A program made the translations under genes and the position numbers. From contig CCNB01000019.1 of the NCBI GenBank assembly GCA_000824785.1, positions 99,549 to 163,548 of the forward strand: 64,000 nucleotides of DNA, in the 5' to 3' direction. The notes under the pieces are model-generated. The model made no database searches. It saw only the letters and a list, made by a program, of their open reading frames with translations, and had not been told where the DNA came from. Position 1 is the stretch's first letter. Each line of letters starts with the position of its first letter. Of the stretch, positions 61,873-64,000 are shown one piece after another. Source of the DNA: Mesorhizobium plurifarium. Its GTDB lineage: Bacteria; Pseudomonadota; Alphaproteobacteria; Rhizobiales; Rhizobiaceae.

Positions 61873-62175
61873 TTACCGCCTCAAGGCGTAGACGTTGTCC
61901 ATCGGCGCGCCACCCAGCGGCAGCGCCATGTCGTCGTCAAGGAGCCGGGTGATGCGGGCAAAGCCGACAAAGGCTTTCCGCGCTTCCTCGGCCGACATCT
62001 TGCCCGACATAGCCGCCGCGCAGCAATTCAGCGCGCATTGGTAAACCGGGCCGCGCCGTCCCGTAGGCCATTTCCGCAGGAACACCATCGCCTCGGAGAC
62101 GCTATCGACTTCCTCCACAGGGTATCCCTGCCCACGCGCAATTCGCACTGGCGTAAAGAAATGCAAGCGATCCAT
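61873..62175 (-). CDS. DUF982-domain protein
   Basis: A 100-aa protein of the DUF982 family, small rhizobial proteins of unknown function often present in many copies per genome. Diagnostic text: FFTPVRIARGQGYPVEEVDS and VFLRKWPTGRRGPVYQCALN. ATG 62175 gives the normal length. It converges on the secretion operon and is not obviously part of it. Confidence 0.85.
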   Translation of the reverse strand: MDRLHFFTPVRIARGQGYPVEEVDSVSEAMVFLRKWPTGRRGPVYQCALNCCAAAMSGKMSAEEARKAFVGFARITRLLDDDMALPLGGAPMDNVYALRR

Positions 62176-62481
62176 GATTATCCTCCCGGTCGGCCGCAGA
62201 GCGGCCGAACCCCACTAAACGCACGTCTCGCCGATCGGTTCCAAACAAATTTGATTGCCGATGGAAAAAATCTGGAACCGTTAGGCCGCGGCGGCATGCG
62301 GGAAAACATCTGACGACTCGGGCTCGCAGCAGGCCTGGAGCCATCGGATAACGGCGATTCTCGTTGAATATCTTTAAGGCGAAAGCCGGCAAATGGATTG
62401 CTTGCCGGTTCCCCGCCGTCAGGCTTAACCTCTCCGATCAAACGCGTGAGGGCGCGTTTTGCAAAAAGGGGAACACTCGCA

Positions 62482-63939
62482 ATGACCATTCAAGGCGCCT
62501 CGCCCGACCTCTACAACGAGGATCTGGCTCCCGCAACGGTCAGGAACTGGGGACCGTTTTCGATCTTCAACGTCTGGACCTCGGACGTCCACAGCCTCTG
62601 GGGCTACTACCTGGCGGCCAGCCTGTTTCTGTTCTGCGGCGGCTTCGTCAACTTCATCATCGCCATCGGCATCGGCTCGCTGATCATCTACGGCCTGATG
62701 AACCTGGTCGGCTATGCCGGCGTGAAGACCGGCGTGCCCTACCCCGTGCTCGCCCGCGCTTCCTTCGGGATCTGGGGCGCCAACGTCCCGGCCCTGGTGC
62801 GCGCTATCGTCGCCTGCTTCTGGTACGGCGCCCAGACGGCCGCCGCATCAGGCGCCATCGTCGCGCTGCTGACGCGCCTGCAATGGTTCGACGAGTTCAA
62901 CAAGAGCTCGCATATGCTCGGCCATTCCACACTCGAGGTGATCTGCTTCGTCATCATCTGGGCGCTGCAGTTGCTGATCATCCAAAAGGGCATGGAAACC
63001 GTCCGCCGCTTCCAGGACTGGGCCGGCCCGGCCGTCTGGATCATGATGCTGATCCTTGCCATCTATCTTTGCGTGAAGTCGGGCACTTTCGCCTTCACCA
63101 GCGACATCCCGATGGATGTGCTGCTGGACAAGACCAAGGATGCCGGCGTTCCGGGCGAGCCTGGGTCCTGGACCGCCCTGTTCGCGGTGGCGGCGATCTG
63201 GGTGACCTATTTCTCGGCGCTCTATCTCAACTTCTGCGACTTCGCCCGCTACGCGCCGGACAATGCAGCACTGCGCAAGGGCAACATCTGGGGCCTGCCG
63301 GTCAACCTCATCCTGTTCTCGCTGGTCGCCGGCGTCACCACGATCGCCGCTTACGACGTCTACCATGAGGTGCTGCTCCATCCCGACCAGATCTCGGCCA
63401 AGTTCGACAGTTGGTTCCTCGCCGCGCTTGCCGCGTTGACCTTCGCGGTGGCGACGCTCGGCATCAACGTCGTGGCGAATTTCGTCTCGCCGGCCTTCGA
63501 CTTCTCCAACGTCTTCCCGCGCCAGATCGACTTCAAGAAGGGCGGCTACATTGCAGCCCTTATCGCACTTGTGCTCTATCCGTTCGCGCCATGGGAAGGC
63601 AGCGCCGCTTCCTTCGTCAACATCATCGGCGCGACGATGGGACCGATCTTCGGCGTGATGATGGTCGACTATTATCTGATCCGCAAAAGCGAGGTCGACG
63701 TCCAAGCGCTCTACCGGGAGGACGGCGAGTTCCGTTTCCAGAGCGGCTGGCATGTCAACGCCTTCATCGCCGCCGGCATCGGCGCAATCTTCTCCTCGAT
63801 CCTGCCCAACTTCACCAACTGGCTGCCGTCCTGGTGGGGCGTTTATGGCTGGTTCTTCGGCGTGGCCATCGCGGGCGCCGTCTACTACGTCCTGCGCACA
63901 ATGGCGCTCGGCGCCGGGGCGAAGATGGCGAAGGCCTGA
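62482..63939 (+). CDS. NCS1-family nucleobase:cation symporter
   Basis: A 485-aa inner-membrane transporter with about 12 helices, of the purine/pyrimidine, allantoin and hydantoin permease family. Features: the N-terminal NEDLAPATVRNWGPFSIFNV with WTSDVHSLWGYYLAASLFLF, the discontinuous first helix region GYAGVKTGVPYPVLARASFG, and FDFSNVFPRQIDFKKGGYIA. ATG 62482 follows GGGGAACACTCGCA. It stands alone at the window end; cytosine, uracil, allantoin or hydantoin are all possible substrates. A hydantoin role would suit the hyu genes but they are 45 kb away. Confidence 0.91.
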   Translation: MTIQGASPDLYNEDLAPATVRNWGPFSIFNVWTSDVHSLWGYYLAASLFLFCGGFVNFIIAIGIGSLIIYGLMNLVGYAGVKTGVPYPVLARASFGIWGANVPALVRAIVACFWYGAQTAAASGAIVALLTRLQWFDEFNKSSHMLGHSTLEVICFVIIWALQLLIIQKGMETVRRFQDWAGPAVWIMMLILAIYLCVKSGTFAFTSDIPMDVLLDKTKDAGVPGEPGSWTALFAVAAIWVTYFSALYLNFCDFARYAPDNAALRKGNIWGLPVNLILFSLVAGVTTIAAYDVYHEVLLHPDQISAKFDSWFLAALAALTFAVATLGINVVANFVSPAFDFSNVFPRQIDFKKGGYIAALIALVLYPFAPWEGSAASFVNIIGATMGPIFGVMMVDYYLIRKSEVDVQALYREDGEFRFQSGWHVNAFIAAGIGAIFSSILPNFTNWLPSWWGVYGWFFGVAIAGAVYYVLRTMALGAGAKMAKA

Positions 63940-63945
63940 AAGTGA

Positions 63946-63998
63946 GGCAGTAGGAATTAGGCAGTAGGCAATAGAAGGCTTCCCTACTGCCTACTGCC
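63946..63998. repeat. palindromic GGCAGTAGG repeat downstream of NCS1 gene
   Basis: GGCAGTAGG occurs at 63946-63954 and 63960-63968, then its complement CCTACTGCC twice in overlap at 63983-63998. The copies can fold into a long hairpin directly after the gene. It continues to the window edge, so its full extent is not seen. Confidence 0.75.
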
Positions 63999-64000
63999 TA

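Overview
The window looks like chromosome of a Hyphomicrobiales alphaproteobacterium, most likely Mesorhizobium or a close relative. The base composition is GC-rich throughout, so long antisense reading frames are common and meaningless. Supporting signs are several solute ABC transporters, a DUF982 protein, Rnk-like and XRE proteins of a rhizobial kind, and a palindromic intergenic repeat (10293-10398) of a type I recognise from Mesorhizobium genomes. No rRNA, tRNA, CRISPR array or intact insertion sequence was seen.

Layout. 1-5041 (+): a complete Dpp/Opp-type transporter (binding protein cut by the window edge, two permeases, a double ATPase). 5091-18427: an amine, amino-acid and hydantoin-type catabolic region. 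It holds a TMADH/2,4-dienoyl-CoA reductase-like flavoprotein with a divergent LysR, an Lrp regulator divergent from a DAO-family oxidase, and a minus-strand unit of LysR, HyuA, HyuB, a 2Fe-2S subunit and an FAD subunit, with a second DAO-family oxidase divergent from it. 18542-19381: a methyltransferase. 19803-24328: a sugar ABC operon behind a LacI-type palindrome. 24616-29593 (-): a Liv/urea-type transporter with a fused permease-ATPase, next to a Crp/Fnr regulator.

30674-34154 is a decaying accessory zone with remnants of an SH3-like secreted protein, an FAD monooxygenase and a YCII-family protein, between intact LuxR, cupin and small genes. 34420-40518 holds RNase Z, a phosphoesterase and a cysJ-cysI-peroxiredoxin sulfite reduction unit. 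40891-46369 holds a second HyuA-like protein, a group III truncated haemoglobin, a CBS-BON protein, an XRE regulator and two Rnk-like proteins. A frameshifted DUF488 gene follows. 47165-54127 is a respiratory and stress block: LysR, 5-formyl-THF cyclo-ligase, an orphan cytochrome oxidase subunit I, a membrane-anchored Tim44-like protein, a universal stress protein and a Rieske-ferredoxin-reductase flavoprotein.

54128-61783 is a type I secretion locus. After an AT-richer 1.3 kb gap comes a vestigial 30-residue copy of the cargo N-terminus, then a 992-residue acidic DUF5801-like cargo, its ABC exporter and an HlyD adaptor; no TolC is present. The window ends with a DUF982 protein, an NCS1 nucleobase permease and a palindromic repeat.

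The less ordinary items are the LysR/HyuAB/heterotrimeric-dehydrogenase unit with matching operator boxes at both of its promoters, and the type I secretion locus with its vestigial duplicate leader. Both sets of functions are inferred from sequence families, not shown.
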